From JAIBJN01 sp963825255 (GTDB lineage: Bacteria > Actinomycetota > Thermoleophilia > Gaiellales > Gaiellaceae): a stretch of 64,000 nt of DNA. The position numbers and the translations under genes are program-made. The notes beneath the pieces were generated by a model. It made no database searches, had not been told where the DNA came from, and saw only the letters and a list, made by a program, of their open reading frames with translations. The stretch covers positions 496,001 to 560,000 of the forward strand of contig CAWGSF010000009.1 of assembly GCA_963825255.1 (NCBI GenBank). Direction: 5' to 3'. This document shows positions 45,555 through 55,112 of this stretch, in pieces. Position 1 is the first letter of the stretch. Every line of letters starts with the position of its first letter.

Positions 45555-46659
45555 ATGAGCGGAACGGCAGCGGGAACGGCAACGGGCGGGTGGCGCAGTC
45601 CTCGAGCGCGCCCTGGCCGGCGAGCGGATCGACGACGCCGACGCGATCGCGCTCCTCGAGAGCCGGGATCTCGTCCGCGTCGGGCGCGTCGCCGACGAGC
45701 TGCGCGGGAGGAAGGTCGATCCGAAGCGCGTGACGTTCATCATCGACCGGAACGTCAACTACACGAACATCTGCCACACGGACTGCGATTTCTGCGCGTT
45801 CTACCGCCGCCCGGGCGACAGTCGGGAGGGCTACCTCCTTCCCAAGCCGGTGATCTTCAAGAAGATCGAGGAAACCCTCTCGATCGGCGGGACGGCGCTC
45901 CTCATGCAGGGCGGCCACCATCCCGACCTCGGGATCGACTTCTACGAGGACCTCTTCAGCTCGATCAAGGAGCGCTACCGCATCCACCTCCACGTTCTCT
46001 CGCCGCCGGAGATCCAGCACATCGCGCGCCGGTCGAAGCTCACGATCCCGGAGACGCTGACGCGCCTGCGCGACGCGGGGCTGGACTCGGTGCCCGGCGG
46101 CGGCGGCGAGATCCTCGTCGACCGGGTCCGCGACATCATCGCGCCGAAGAAGACGCGGACGGCGGAGTGGCTCGGGGTCATGCGCGACGCCCACCGGCTG
46201 GGGATCTCGTCGACCGCCACGATGATGTACGGCCACGTCGAGACGCTCCCGGAGCGGGTCGAGCACATGCGCCGGATCCGCGATCTCCAGGACGAGACGC
46301 GCGGCTTTCGCGCCTTCATCTCCTGGACGTTCCAGCCGCAGGGCACCCGGCTGGCGGCCAAGGTCACCCACTATCCCACCTCGTTCGACTACCTCCTCAC
46401 CCAGGCGGTCAGCCGGATCTACCTCGACAACGTCGACCACATCCAGTCGAGCTGGGTGACCCAGGGGATGAAGGTCGGCCAGGTCGCGCTCGGCTTCGGC
46501 GCGGACGACATGGGCTCCGTGATGATCGAGGAGAACGTCGTCTCGGCGGCCGGGACGACGCACCGGGCGACGACCGACGACTTCGTGCGCGCGATTCGCG
46601 CGCTCGGCAAGGTCCCCGTCCAGCGCGACACGCTCTACCGCGACGTCAAGGCCTGGTAG
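45555..46659 (+). CDS. mqnC: Cyclic dehypoxanthine futalosine synthase MqnC (radical SAM), start disturbed
   Basis: The product from about 45601 is full-length MqnC: ERIDDADAIALLESRDLVRV, the [4Fe-4S] motif CHTDCDFC in YTNICHTDCDFCAFYRRPGD, MQGGHHPDLGIDFYEDLF, SVPGGGGEILVDR and MMYGHVETLPERVEHMRR. It cyclises dehypoxanthine futalosine. The natural start is unclear: ATG 45555 is in another frame (one indel needed near 45590), and the only in-frame alternatives are a CTG at 45613 or the ATG at 45730, which is too far in. The 5' end abuts the palindromic element. Confidence 0.9.
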
Positions 46660-46709
46660 CCGCCCGCGGTCTTGTCAGCGGCCGACCCGTGTGATTTGTT
46701 GTCTGCGGG

Positions 46710-48428
46710 GTGTTGAAGAGGGGTCTTCTGCCTGCCGTGATCGCGGCGCTGCTCGTGTCCCCGTCGGTCGCAGGCGCGGAGACGACGCTCGTGAGCGGGG
46801 TCACCTACCAGCGCCTGCACCTCATAGTCGGCGGCAGGCCCGTCGTCCTCCACGTCGTCCGCACGCCGCCCGACGGCGGCCCCTACCAGCTCGAGCCCGT
46901 CCTCTCGAACGGCGACGTCCTCGGCCGCCAGACGGTGCCCGCGATGCAGCGGGCGACGGCCCGTCGCGCCACCTCGGTCGGCGTGAACGGGGACTACTTC
47001 GGCTGGGCCACGGGGCGCCCGACCGGCGTCTTCATGCGCGACGGCGTCCTCGCCGCCACGCCGCTCGCCGGCCGCTCCGCGCTCGCGATCCAGTTCGACG
47101 GCCGGCTCGTGGTCGACCGCTTCCGCCTCGAGGGCAGCTGGTGGACGGGGACGAACCCCGTGCATCCGCTCGAGGAGCTGAACCATCCGATCGACCCGCC
47201 GGGCGTCGGGCTCTTCACGCCGAGATGGGGCGGGCGCACTCCGAAGGCTCGGGGCGTCGTGGAAGCCGTCATCGCCGACTTCCCGGCGGTGGTCCTGAAC
47301 GGCGATCTCGGCGGCGCCGTCGTCGCCGTCCGGAAGGGAGGCGGGATCCACGTTCCGCCCGGCGGCGCGGTCGTCCAGGCGCGCGGAGCGGCCCGCAGCG
47401 CCCTGCGCGCCGAGGCGCCCGTCGGGGCCTACCTGACCGTGCACGTCGGGCTCGACGCCTTTCCGGCCGATGCCGCCGACGCGATCGGAGGCGGCCCGCT
47501 GCTCGTGCGCGACGGCGTCCCCGTCCGGCAGGCGAACGAGCTCTTCGAGGCGATCCAGCTCTCCCCGCGCCATCCGCGCACGGCGATCGGACAGACGGCG
47601 GACGGCAGCCTGCTCCTCGTCGTCGCCGACGGGAGGAGCAGCGCCAGCTACGGCCTCACCAACTGGCAGCTCGCGACCTCGATGGCCAACCTCGGCGCCG
47701 AGACGGCGATCGGGCTCGACGGGGGCGGCTCCTCCACCCTCGCGTTCGACGGGCGCGTGCTCAACCGGCCCTCGGACGGCGCTCCCCGCCGCGTGGCGAA
47801 CGGGCTCATGCTCCAGTACCTGGGGATCTACGCGCCGAGCGCCGGCGGATCGGTGCTGTCGCCCAACGGCGACGGCGTCGGCGACAGGAAGGTCGTGGCG
47901 GCGAAGGTCGTCCGCCGCTCGTCGGTCGACCTCCGCCTGCTCCGTCCGGACGGCACCGTCGCCTGGCGGCACGCCGGCGTCGTCAGGCGGGGCTGGATCC
48001 GCCATCGAGTCGGCAGCAGGAGGATGCCCGAGGGAACCTGGCGGTGGTCGGTCGAGGCGACCGAGGTGCAGAGCGGCAGCCAAAGCCGGATGAGCCGGCC
48101 GTTCCGGGTCAACCGCACGCTCGGCTTCCTCCGGCTCTCCCACGAGCGAGCGCGCGTCGCGCGGCTCAGGCACGCCCCGCTCCGGGTCTCGCTCGTGCTC
48201 GCGCACCGGGCCGACCTCTCGGTCCTGGTGCGCTCGAGCTCGGGGAGGGTGCGGCGGGTCCTCTTTCGCGGAGAGGCGCGGCGGGGGCGCCACGTGTGGC
48301 GCTGGAACAGCCTCGACGGGAAAGGGAAGCCAGTGGGCCGGGGCACCTACGCGATCAGGGCGACGGCGACGAACGGGCTCGGCACGGTCGTTCTGAGCGA
48401 CACCGTCCGGCTCGTGCGGGCCGGCTGA
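46710..48428 (+). CDS. Secreted phosphodiester glycosidase-domain (NAGPA) protein with FlgD-like tail
   Basis: 572 residues. A signal peptide (LKRGLLPAVIAALLVSPSVAGA) is followed by a NAGPA domain: GVNGDYFGWATGRPTGVFM, DAIGGGPLLVRDGV, AIGQTADGSLLLVVADGR and AIGLDGGGSSTLAFDG. The C-terminal 180 residues contain two immunoglobulin-like FlgD/CHU repeats (SPNGDGVGDRKVVAAKV; WRWNSLDGKGKPVGRGTYAI). The domain cleaves N-acetylglucosamine phosphodiesters in eukaryotes and acts on cell-wall polymers in bacteria. Substrate here unknown. Confidence 0.85.
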   Translation: MLKRGLLPAVIAALLVSPSVAGAETTLVSGVTYQRLHLIVGGRPVVLHVVRTPPDGGPYQLEPVLSNGDVLGRQTVPAMQRATARRATSVGVNGDYFGWATGRPTGVFMRDGVLAATPLAGRSALAIQFDGRLVVDRFRLEGSWWTGTNPVHPLEELNHPIDPPGVGLFTPRWGGRTPKARGVVEAVIADFPAVVLNGDLGGAVVAVRKGGGIHVPPGGAVVQARGAARSALRAEAPVGAYLTVHVGLDAFPADAADAIGGGPLLVRDGVPVRQANELFEAIQLSPRHPRTAIGQTADGSLLLVVADGRSSASYGLTNWQLATSMANLGAETAIGLDGGGSSTLAFDGRVLNRPSDGAPRRVANGLMLQYLGIYAPSAGGSVLSPNGDGVGDRKVVAAKVVRRSSVDLRLLRPDGTVAWRHAGVVRRGWIRHRVGSRRMPEGTWRWSVEATEVQSGSQSRMSRPFRVNRTLGFLRLSHERARVARLRHAPLRVSLVLAHRADLSVLVRSSSGRVRRVLFRGEARRGRHVWRWNSLDGKGKPVGRGTYAIRATATNGLGTVVLSDTVRLVRAG

Positions 48429-48458
48429 GCCCCCGGAACACCCGGGTAGACTCGATCG

Positions 48459-49145
48459 GTGCACGAGATCACGAACGCGGTCACCTCCGTCGTCGGCGAC
48501 TACGGTCTCTACGCCGTCTTCGTCCTCATGTTCGTCGACGCCCTGCTCCCGGCCGCGAGCGAGGTCGTCATGGTCTACGCCGGGGCCGTCGCGGTGGGGG
48601 CGTTCCCCGGCTCGAAGGTGACGCTGTTCGGCTGGGAGATCGAGTCCACCGCCTGGGCGTACGTCGCCATCGCCCTGGCCGGGACGATCGGGTACACCCT
48701 CGGCGCCGTCGCGGGCTGGGCGATCGGCCGGTACGGCGGGCGGCCCTACCTCGAGCGCCACGGCCGCTGGCTCCACATCACGCCGGAGAAGCTCGACCGG
48801 GCGGACGCGTGGTTCGAGCGCTACGGCGACCTGACCGTGTTCTTCTCGCGCATGCTCCCGGTCGTGCGCTCGTTCGTCTCGATTCCCGCCGGGATCGGCG
48901 AGATGCCGCTCGTCCGCTACACGGTGTTCACGTTCGCCGGGACGATCCCCTGGTGCTTCGGCCTCGCCGCGATCGGCGTGGCGGCCGGAAGCCAGTGGGA
49001 GCGCTTCCACGAGGACTTCCGCTTCGCCGACTACGCCATCGTCGCGCTCGTCGTCGCGGGCGCCGCCGCCGTCGCCTTCCGGGCGTACCGTCGCCGTCAG
49101 CGGCGCCGTGCGGTGGATCGGTCCGCGGAGGGCATCGGCCGGTAG
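48459..49145 (+). CDS. DedA-family membrane protein
   Basis: 228 residues. GLYAVFVLMFVDALLPAASEVVMVYAG, GTIGYTLGAVAGWAIGRYGG, FERYGDLTVFFSRMLPVVRSFVSIPAGI and GTIPWCFGLAAIGV are DedA (SNARE-associated) blocks with the conserved acidic and Arg residues. DedA proteins help recycle polyprenyl-phosphate or lipids across the membrane. GTG 48459. Confidence 0.92.
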   Translation: MHEITNAVTSVVGDYGLYAVFVLMFVDALLPAASEVVMVYAGAVAVGAFPGSKVTLFGWEIESTAWAYVAIALAGTIGYTLGAVAGWAIGRYGGRPYLERHGRWLHITPEKLDRADAWFERYGDLTVFFSRMLPVVRSFVSIPAGIGEMPLVRYTVFTFAGTIPWCFGLAAIGVAAGSQWERFHEDFRFADYAIVALVVAGAAAVAFRAYRRRQRRRAVDRSAEGIGR

Positions 49146-49156
49146 ACTGGCCCGCC

Positions 49157-50251
49157 GTGGCCATTCCGCTTGTCGACGTCCGGGCGCAGTACCTGCCGCT
49201 CCTCGACGAGTTGAAGGAACGGCTGGCCGCGGTCCTCGAATCGGGGCGCTTCATCCTCGGCCCCGAGGTTGCCGCCTTCGAGGAGGAGACCGCCTCCTAC
49301 CTGGGCGTCCGGGAGGCGATCGGCGTCGCCAACGGGACGGACGCGCTGGTCCTCGCACTCGAGGCGCTCGGCGTCGGGCCCGGCGACGAGGTCGTCTGTC
49401 CGGCGTTCACGTTCTACGCGACCGCGGAGGCCATTTCCCGCGTGGGCGCCACGCCAGTCTTCTGCGACATCGACGCCACCTCCCTCAATCTCGACCCGGC
49501 CGACGTCGCCGAGCGCGTCACCCCGCGGACGAAGGCGATCGTCGCGGTCCACCTGTTCGGCCGCCCGGCCCTCGTCGACCGCCTGCCCGAGGGCGTCCCG
49601 TGCATCGAGGACACCGCCCAGGCCTTCGGCGCGAGCACGGGGAGCCGTCGCGCGGGCTCGGCCGGCGCCGCGGCCACGTTCAGCTTCTTCCCGACGAAGA
49701 ACCTCTTCGGGCTCGGCGACGGGGGGCTCGTGGCCACGAACGACGCCGACACCGCCGAGCGCGTGCGGCTTCTTCGCTTCCACGGCTCCCGCGACAAGAA
49801 GACCTTCGAGGCCGTCGGCATGAACTCGCGGCTCGACGAGGTGCAGGCGGCCGCCCTCCGGCTCTTCCTCGGGCATATCGACGAGTGGAACGGCGGTCGC
49901 CGCGAGGCGGCGGCGCGGTACGCGGAGCTCGGCCTGGGCGAGCTTTGCGAGCTTCCGGAGGACGACCCGGGCCACGTCTACCACATGTACGTCGTCCGCT
50001 CGCCCGAGCGGGACCGGATCGCCGACGCGCTCCGCGCCGCCGACATCGGCTTCGCGACGTACTACACGACGCCGCTTCACCTCCAGCCGGTCTACTCCGG
50101 CCTCGGCTACGCGCCGGGGAGCCTCCCCGAGACCGAGCGCGCCGCGCGCGAGACGATCGCGCTGCCGCTCTGGCCCGGGATCACGGCCGCCGTCCAGGAG
50201 CAGGTGGTCGCGGCCGTCAGGTCGGTCGCCGGGGTGGGTGCCGGAGCATGA
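49157..50251 (+). CDS. DegT/DnrJ/EryC1-family sugar aminotransferase
   Basis: 364 residues. IPLVDVRAQYLPLLDELKERL, GTDALVLALEALGVGPGDEV, IEDTAQAFGA and the PLP Lys in FFPTKNLFGLGDGG are diagnostic. It transfers an amino group to a nucleotide-linked 4-keto sugar, which fits the CapD-type enzyme downstream. The ATG of the next gene overlaps its stop (ATGA). Confidence 0.92.
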   Translation: MAIPLVDVRAQYLPLLDELKERLAAVLESGRFILGPEVAAFEEETASYLGVREAIGVANGTDALVLALEALGVGPGDEVVCPAFTFYATAEAISRVGATPVFCDIDATSLNLDPADVAERVTPRTKAIVAVHLFGRPALVDRLPEGVPCIEDTAQAFGASTGSRRAGSAGAAATFSFFPTKNLFGLGDGGLVATNDADTAERVRLLRFHGSRDKKTFEAVGMNSRLDEVQAAALRLFLGHIDEWNGGRREAAARYAELGLGELCELPEDDPGHVYHMYVVRSPERDRIADALRAADIGFATYYTTPLHLQPVYSGLGYAPGSLPETERAARETIALPLWPGITAAVQEQVVAAVRSVAGVGAGA

Positions 50252-52167
50252 CGATGCGGCTCCCCAGCCGATACCGCCTCTGGCAGGTCGCGGCCGACGC
50301 CGGCCTCGTGGCGCTCGCCTGGTACCTCTCCTTCCAGATCAGGTTCGACCAGGGCGTGTACCCGCCCTACGACCAGTTCCTGGGCATCGACATCTTCCTC
50401 GTCGTCACCGCGGTCTACGTCTTCGTCTTCCTCGTCTTCGGCCTCTACGAGCACTGGTGGCGCTACGTCTCGATCCGGGACGTCTGGCGCACGATCCTCG
50501 CCGTATCCGTCGCCGCGCTCTGCACCGCGACGGCCCTCTACTTCTGGGACCCGCTGAACGGCTCGCGCCTCCCGCGGGGCATCGTCGTCATCGACTGGAT
50601 CCTCGTCCTAGCGTTCGTCACGGGCGCGCGCCTCCTCGTGCGGACCCTGATCGAGCGCCCCGGCGGGAGGAGGCTCGTCGCCAGGGGCAAGGAGGTGCTC
50701 GTGGTCGGCGCGGGGGACGCCGGCCAGCTGGTCGTCCGGGAGATGCTGCGGAGCCCGCGGCTCCGCTACACGCCGATCGCCCTCGTCGACGACGACCCGC
50801 GCAAGAAGAACATGCGCCTGCACGGAGTCCGGGTGCTGGGGACGACGCGCGACCTGCCCCGGCTGCTCGCCGAGAACCGTCCGGACGAGGTCATCATCGC
50901 CATCCCCTCCGCGGCCGGGGACGTGCGGCAGGCCGTCGTCAACGCCTGCCGCGACGCGAGCGTCCCCGTGAAGACGCTTCCCGGAGTCCACGAGCTCATC
51001 GCGGGCGACCTGGCGCTTTCGCAGCAGCTGCGCGAGGTGCAGGTGGAGGACGTGCTCGGCCGCGAGGCCATCGAGCTCGACGTCCCCTCGGTCGCGTCCT
51101 ACATCAGTGGCGCGACGGTGCTGGTCACCGGCGCGGGAGGCTCCATCGGCTCGGAGCTCTGTCGCCAGATCGCCGCGCTCGGCGCCCGCAAGCTCGTGCT
51201 CGTCGACCATGCCGAGAACGCGCTCGTCGAGATCGAGCGCGAGCTCCAGCGCGATCGCGACTTCACGGCGACGGTCCCCGCCCTGGCGGACGTCCGGGAC
51301 CCGGCCAAGGTGCGGCGCCTGTTCGAGCGCCATCACCCGAGCGTGGTCTTCCACGCCGCCGCGTACAAGCACGTCCCGCTGATGGAGGCGAATCCCCTCG
51401 AGTCGGTCCGCAACAACGTCCTCGGCACGAGGGTGGTCGCCGAGATCGCGGCGGAGCACGGGGCGAAGCGCTTCGTCCTCGTCTCGACCGACAAGGCGGT
51501 CCGGCCGAAGAACGTCCTCGGCCAGACGAAGGCCCTCTGCGAGTGGATCGTCGAGTCGGCCGCCGCGCGGGACGGCAACGGGACGCGGTTCATCTCCGTC
51601 CGGTTCGGCAACGTCCTCGGCTCGTCCGGCAGCGTCATCCCGCTCTTCAGCCGCCAGATCGAGCGCGGCGGGCCGGTGACCGTGACGCACCCCGACATGG
51701 AGCGGTACTTCATGACGATCCCCGAGGCCGTCCAGCTCATCATCCAGGCGGGCGCGATCGGCGAGAGCGGCGACGTCTTCGTCCTCGACATGGGCCAGCC
51801 CGTGCGGATCGTCGACCTCGCCCACAACATGATCCGCCTCTCGGGGAAGGAGCCCGGCCGGGACATCTCGATCGAGTTCATCGGCGTCCGCCCGGGCGAG
51901 AAGCTCCGCGAGGACCTGTGGGGTGAGGACGAGGAGTCGGTTCCCACCGTCCACCCGAAGATCCTGCGCGCCGCCTGCCACCCGGTCGACCCGGCCTGGC
52001 TCGACGCCGAGCTGTCGGAGCTCGAGCGTCTCGTGGAGGCGGGCGAGACCGTCGAGGTCGTCTCCCAGCTGGGCGAGATGGTCCGCGGGCCGCGCCGGGT
52101 CGACGACGACGTGGCCGCGACGGAGGCCGCCGGGGCTGCGGCTGCGCTCCCGCCCCGCGCCTCCTGA
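50248..52167 (+). CDS. Membrane-bound nucleoside-diphosphate-sugar 4,6-dehydratase/epimerase (CapD/PglF/WbpM type)
   Basis: 639 residues. Four N-terminal helices (about residues 8-125) are followed by a first Rossmann domain (VLVVGAGDAGQLVVREML) and the catalytic SDR domain (LVTGAGGSIGSELCRQIA, VFHAAAYKHVPLMEANP, STDKAVRPKNVLGQTKALCE, VRFGNVLGSSGSVIPLF). The product is a 4-keto-6-deoxy amino sugar, substrate for the upstream aminotransferase. Together they make a diamino- or amino-deoxy sugar for surface glycans. Confidence 0.93.
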   Translation: MTMRLPSRYRLWQVAADAGLVALAWYLSFQIRFDQGVYPPYDQFLGIDIFLVVTAVYVFVFLVFGLYEHWWRYVSIRDVWRTILAVSVAALCTATALYFWDPLNGSRLPRGIVVIDWILVLAFVTGARLLVRTLIERPGGRRLVARGKEVLVVGAGDAGQLVVREMLRSPRLRYTPIALVDDDPRKKNMRLHGVRVLGTTRDLPRLLAENRPDEVIIAIPSAAGDVRQAVVNACRDASVPVKTLPGVHELIAGDLALSQQLREVQVEDVLGREAIELDVPSVASYISGATVLVTGAGGSIGSELCRQIAALGARKLVLVDHAENALVEIERELQRDRDFTATVPALADVRDPAKVRRLFERHHPSVVFHAAAYKHVPLMEANPLESVRNNVLGTRVVAEIAAEHGAKRFVLVSTDKAVRPKNVLGQTKALCEWIVESAAARDGNGTRFISVRFGNVLGSSGSVIPLFSRQIERGGPVTVTHPDMERYFMTIPEAVQLIIQAGAIGESGDVFVLDMGQPVRIVDLAHNMIRLSGKEPGRDISIEFIGVRPGEKLREDLWGEDEESVPTVHPKILRAACHPVDPAWLDAELSELERLVEAGETVEVVSQLGEMVRGPRRVDDDVAATEAAGAAAALPPRAS

Positions 52168-52179
52168 CCACGGTCGGGG

Positions 52180-53181
52180 CTAGACCGGCAGGAGCAGGTC
52201 GAGGAAGCGGCGCGGGTCACGCCGGACCCGCTCGGCGCCCGCATCTCGCTTGACGAGCTCCAGCGCCTCCGGATCCGTGAGGACCTGAAGCCGTCCCTCA
52301 CGCACGAGGGCCTCGTCGACGGCGCCCATCCGGCCGCCGAAGACCGTCGCGACGGGGACGCCGAGCGCAGCCGCCTCCCGGTTCATCGTCCCTCCGGCGG
52401 AGACGACGAGGTCGGCGACCGCGATGAGGCTCTGCGCGTCGATTGCGCCTTCGGGCACGACCAGTGAGGGGAGGCCGAGCGACTCGACATCCCGCCGCTG
52501 CTCGTCGGTCCGGGGCAGGACGACGGCCTGGACCTCCTCGCTGCGTCCCAGCCGGTCGAGCAGGCCGGGGAAGAGGGGGCTCGGCCGCCGGTGGTAGAGC
52601 GCGAAGTCCGAGGGCGTCCTGACGACGACGAGCACGCGCTCGGGGTCGAGCCCGAGGCTCGCCGGCACGCCCGGGTCGGGCTCGAAGTCGGAGAGGTAGT
52701 ACTCCTCCTTCAGTCCGGCGTACTGCCGCAGCTTCGGCGGCCGGACGCCGTAGCGCTCGAGGCGCTCCGCGGGGATCGCCTCGGGGACGAGGACGCGGTT
52801 CGCGGCCCGGCACCCGAGCTGGTGCTGCACCGTGGCGAACTCGTAGTCGAAGGTCGTCCCGCTCCGGATCCCGAGGGCCCGCGCCGCCATCGTCAGGTGG
52901 TGCGAGGCGTGTGCGAGGGCGGCGTCGAAGCGCCGTCCGCGGGCCCAGCGGACGAGGCCGGCCACGCGGGTCGTCATCGTCGCGAGCTTGACCGGGGCGG
53001 AGCGCCCGCCGTGACGCCCGATCACCTCCGCGTCGATCCCGTGGAGCCGGAGGAGGCCGAGGTTCTGGCTGAAGTCCCTGGTCGTGACCTCGACCTCGAC
53101 CCCGTCTTCTCGGAGGATCTCGATGAGGGGCCGGAAGACGAGGACGTGCGCCGGCGCCGTGATGTCGATCCAGACCCGCAT
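52180..53181 (-). CDS. DUF354-family glycosyltransferase-like protein
   Basis: 333 residues. RVWIDITAPAHVLVFRPLIEIL, TTRDFSQNLGLL, RYAGLKEEYYLSDF-like text (RQYAGLKEEYYLSDFEPD) and VSAGGTMNREAAALGVPVATVFGG place it in DUF354, a GT-B fold group related to UDP-GlcNAc 2-epimerase and MurG. It probably acts on surface sugars with the two genes before it. It is convergent with them. Confidence 0.82.
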   Translation of the reverse strand: MRVWIDITAPAHVLVFRPLIEILREDGVEVEVTTRDFSQNLGLLRLHGIDAEVIGRHGGRSAPVKLATMTTRVAGLVRWARGRRFDAALAHASHHLTMAARALGIRSGTTFDYEFATVQHQLGCRAANRVLVPEAIPAERLERYGVRPPKLRQYAGLKEEYYLSDFEPDPGVPASLGLDPERVLVVVRTPSDFALYHRRPSPLFPGLLDRLGRSEEVQAVVLPRTDEQRRDVESLGLPSLVVPEGAIDAQSLIAVADLVVSAGGTMNREAAALGVPVATVFGGRMGAVDEALVREGRLQVLTDPEALELVKRDAGAERVRRDPRRFLDLLLPV

Positions 53182-53221
53182 CCCGCGGGAGTGTAGGTGT
53201 CGAGTCCACTTTGGCGCAGGT

Positions 53222-53236
53222 ATAAGCTTGACTTAT
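53222..53236. promoter_or_regulatory. Possible LysR-type operator overlapping the lysR start
   Basis: ATAAG-CTTGA-CTTAT is an interrupted 5-bp inverted repeat in an AT-rich patch of an otherwise G/C-rich region, and contains the T-N11-A geometry seen in LysR sites. It lies in the 53-base divergent spacer and overlaps the ATG at 53235, which would suit autorepression. The short arms make this uncertain. Confidence 0.4.
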
Positions 53237-54128
53237 GGACACGCGCCAGCTGGCCGCGTTCTGCGCCGTCGTCGAGCGCAAGAGCTTCTCGCAGGCCGCC
53301 GAGCGCCTGGGCGTGACGCAGCCGGCGGTCAGCCTGCAGGTGCGGGCGCTCGAGGAGCGCCTCGGCCAGCGGCTCCTCGACCGCTCGGGCCGGCGGGTCG
53401 AGCCGACCGAGGCCGGGCAGCGCCTCTACCGAAGCGCGCAGCGCATGCTCCAGCTCGAGGACCAGATGCTCGAGGACGTCGCCGCCGCGGATGAGGGACG
53501 GCTCACCGGAACGCTCTCGCTGGCCGCCTCGACCGGCCCGGGCGCGCACCTCGTCCCCATCCTGCTGTGCGAGTTCCAGCGCCAGCACGCCGACCTGCGC
53601 GTCGCGCTCTCGATCGCCGACACCTTCGCCGTCATCGAGCGGGTCGCGGCGCGCGAGATCGAGCTCGGGGTGGTCGGGGCGCTCCGCCGGCACCGTTCGC
53701 TCGTCTTCGAGCCGCTCGCCCGTGACGAGATCGTCCTCGCGGTCCCGCCGGGCCACCCGGCGGCCGGCGGCGAGATCTCGCTCGACGAGCTGCACGACGA
53801 GAGCCTCGTCGTCATGCAGGAGGGCGCCGGCGTCCGTCAGGTGGTCGAGGAGGAGCTGCGCCGGACCGGGCTCCGCCTGCGCCGGCTCGAGTCGAAGCTC
53901 GAGCTGGGCCTCCAGGAGTCGGTCAAGAGCGCCGTCGCGGCCGGCTACGGCGTCGCGTTCATCTCGCGCACGGCGATCGAGGGCGAGCTCGCGGCCGGAA
54001 CGTTGGGGTCGGCGCGCGTCGCCGGGCTCGAGCCGTCGCGCCAGCTCTACGTCGTCCGCGCCAAGGGTCGGCCGGCGACCCGGGCGGCAGAGGCGTTCCT
54101 CGCGTTCGCCCAGGCGCAGGTCGGATGA
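53235..54128 (+). CDS. LysR-family transcriptional regulator
   Basis: 297 residues. The HTH is LAAFCAVVERKSFSQAAERLGVTQPAVSLQVRALEERLGQ in the usual position (key blocks FSQAAERLGVTQPAVS, LEERLGQRLLDRSGRR). The effector domain (TGTLSLAASTGPGAHLVP; LVVMQEGAGVRQVVEEEL) resembles CysL/CbbR types. Its ATGA overlap with the downstream dehydrogenase suggests the two are one operon, which is unusual for LysR proteins. Confidence 0.92.
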   Translation: MDTRQLAAFCAVVERKSFSQAAERLGVTQPAVSLQVRALEERLGQRLLDRSGRRVEPTEAGQRLYRSAQRMLQLEDQMLEDVAAADEGRLTGTLSLAASTGPGAHLVPILLCEFQRQHADLRVALSIADTFAVIERVAAREIELGVVGALRRHRSLVFEPLARDEIVLAVPPGHPAAGGEISLDELHDESLVVMQEGAGVRQVVEEELRRTGLRLRRLESKLELGLQESVKSAVAAGYGVAFISRTAIEGELAAGTLGSARVAGLEPSRQLYVVRAKGRPATRAAEAFLAFAQAQVG

Positions 54129-55103
54129 TCGTCCGCTGGGGCCTCGCCGCCTACGACGAGCTCCTGGCGGCGATCGGCATCCGGAGTCCGCTGCTGATCA
54201 CGACCCGGCGCTGGGACGGGCTCGAGCTCCCGGTCGCGAGGCGGTTCTCGGGCGTCCAGGCCCACGTGCCGGTCGACGTGGTCGATGAGGCCGTCGCGGC
54301 CGCGCAGGAGGTGGACGGGCTCGTCGCGCTCGGGGGCGGAAGCGCCATCGACACCGCGAAGGCGGTCAGCGCGCGAACGGGCCTCCCGGTCGTCTCGGTG
54401 CCCACGACCTACTCCGGAGCCGAGTGGACACGAGGGTTCGGGATGCGGGACGAGGAGCGCGGGCTGAAGCTCGGGGGAGGCGGTGCGCGCGTCGCGGGGA
54501 TTCTCTACGAACCGGAGCTGACCCTCGGGCTCCCGGCCGGCGAGAGCGGCGGCACGGCGCTCAACGCGCTCGCGCACACGGCGGAGGCGCTCTACGTCGA
54601 GGGCCGGAACGACGAGGCCGACCGCCACGCGCTCGCCGGGGCGCGGCAGATCGCCGCCGCCCTGCCGCGCGTCCTCGCCGACGGCGCAGACCGCGAGGCC
54701 CGGACCGAGCTGCTCGAGGGGGCGATGGACGCGGGAGCCGCCCTCGCCGGCGCCGGGCTGGGGCTCGGCCACGCGATGGCGCAGGCTCTCGGAGGGCGGT
54801 ACGGGATCTCGCACGGCGCCCTCAACGCCGTCTGCCTGCCCCCGGCGCTTCGCTTCAACGAGCCGGTCGCCGGCGCGGAGATCGCGCGGTTCGGCGAGGC
54901 GATCGGCGCGTCCGGCGATGCCGCCGAGGCGGCAAAGGAGCTTGCGCGCCTCGCGGGCTTCGAGCGGCTGCGTGACCTCGGAGTTCCCGGAGCCGGAGCT
55001 CCCGGTGGTCGCCGAGCTCGCGGCCGAGCGCGCGGGCGCGAAGGCGAACCCGCGTCCCGCCTCCCCCGCCGAGATCGCCGAGCTGCTGCGGAGCGTCTGG
55101 TAG
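54125..55103 (+). CDS. Iron-containing alcohol dehydrogenase, maleylacetate reductase-like, frameshifted near C-terminus
   Basis: About 326 residues after correction. DGLVALGGGSAIDTAKAVS (NAD site), PVVSVPTTYSGAEWT and GFGMRDEERGLKL match maleylacetate reductases; metal His are in LNALAHTAEALY and GLGHAMAQALGG and KYGISHGALNAV-like text (RYGISHGALNAVCLP). A break near 54990 shifts the last 47 residues (PELPVVAELAAERAG...ELLRSVW). Maleylacetate reductase feeds aromatic breakdown products to 3-oxoadipate, whose CoA ester the thiolase at 5028 could cleave. No ring-cleaving dioxygenase is adjacent. Confidence 0.82.
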
Positions 55104-55112
55104 GAATTCGGC

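Larger units (their letters stand above)
45417..45561. repeat. MITE-like palindromic element between mqnA and mqnC
   Basis: A 129-base core is bounded by the 8-bp direct repeat CATGAGCG (45417-45424 and 45554-45561). Near its ends are imperfect 21-base inverted repeats (45433-45453 with 45526-45546, sharing CTCCGGC and CGTGGGG). Inside are two strong hairpins: arms GTGGGGGAAACC (45448-45459 and 45461-45472) and GTGAGGGAACC (45493-45503 and 45508-45518). The two hairpins are similar to each other. No transposase is encoded. The features fit a small non-autonomous insertion, but I have no second copy in the window. Confidence 0.62.

Noticed and set aside
45555..45600. Short GGAACGGC-type tandem repeat at the mqnC 5' end
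   Set aside because: Only two or three imperfect units; likely low-complexity sequence.
46660..46709. Possible promoter (TTGTCA with weak -10) before the glycosidase gene
   Set aside because: The -10 box is poor; high-GC actinobacterial promoters cannot be called on this evidence.
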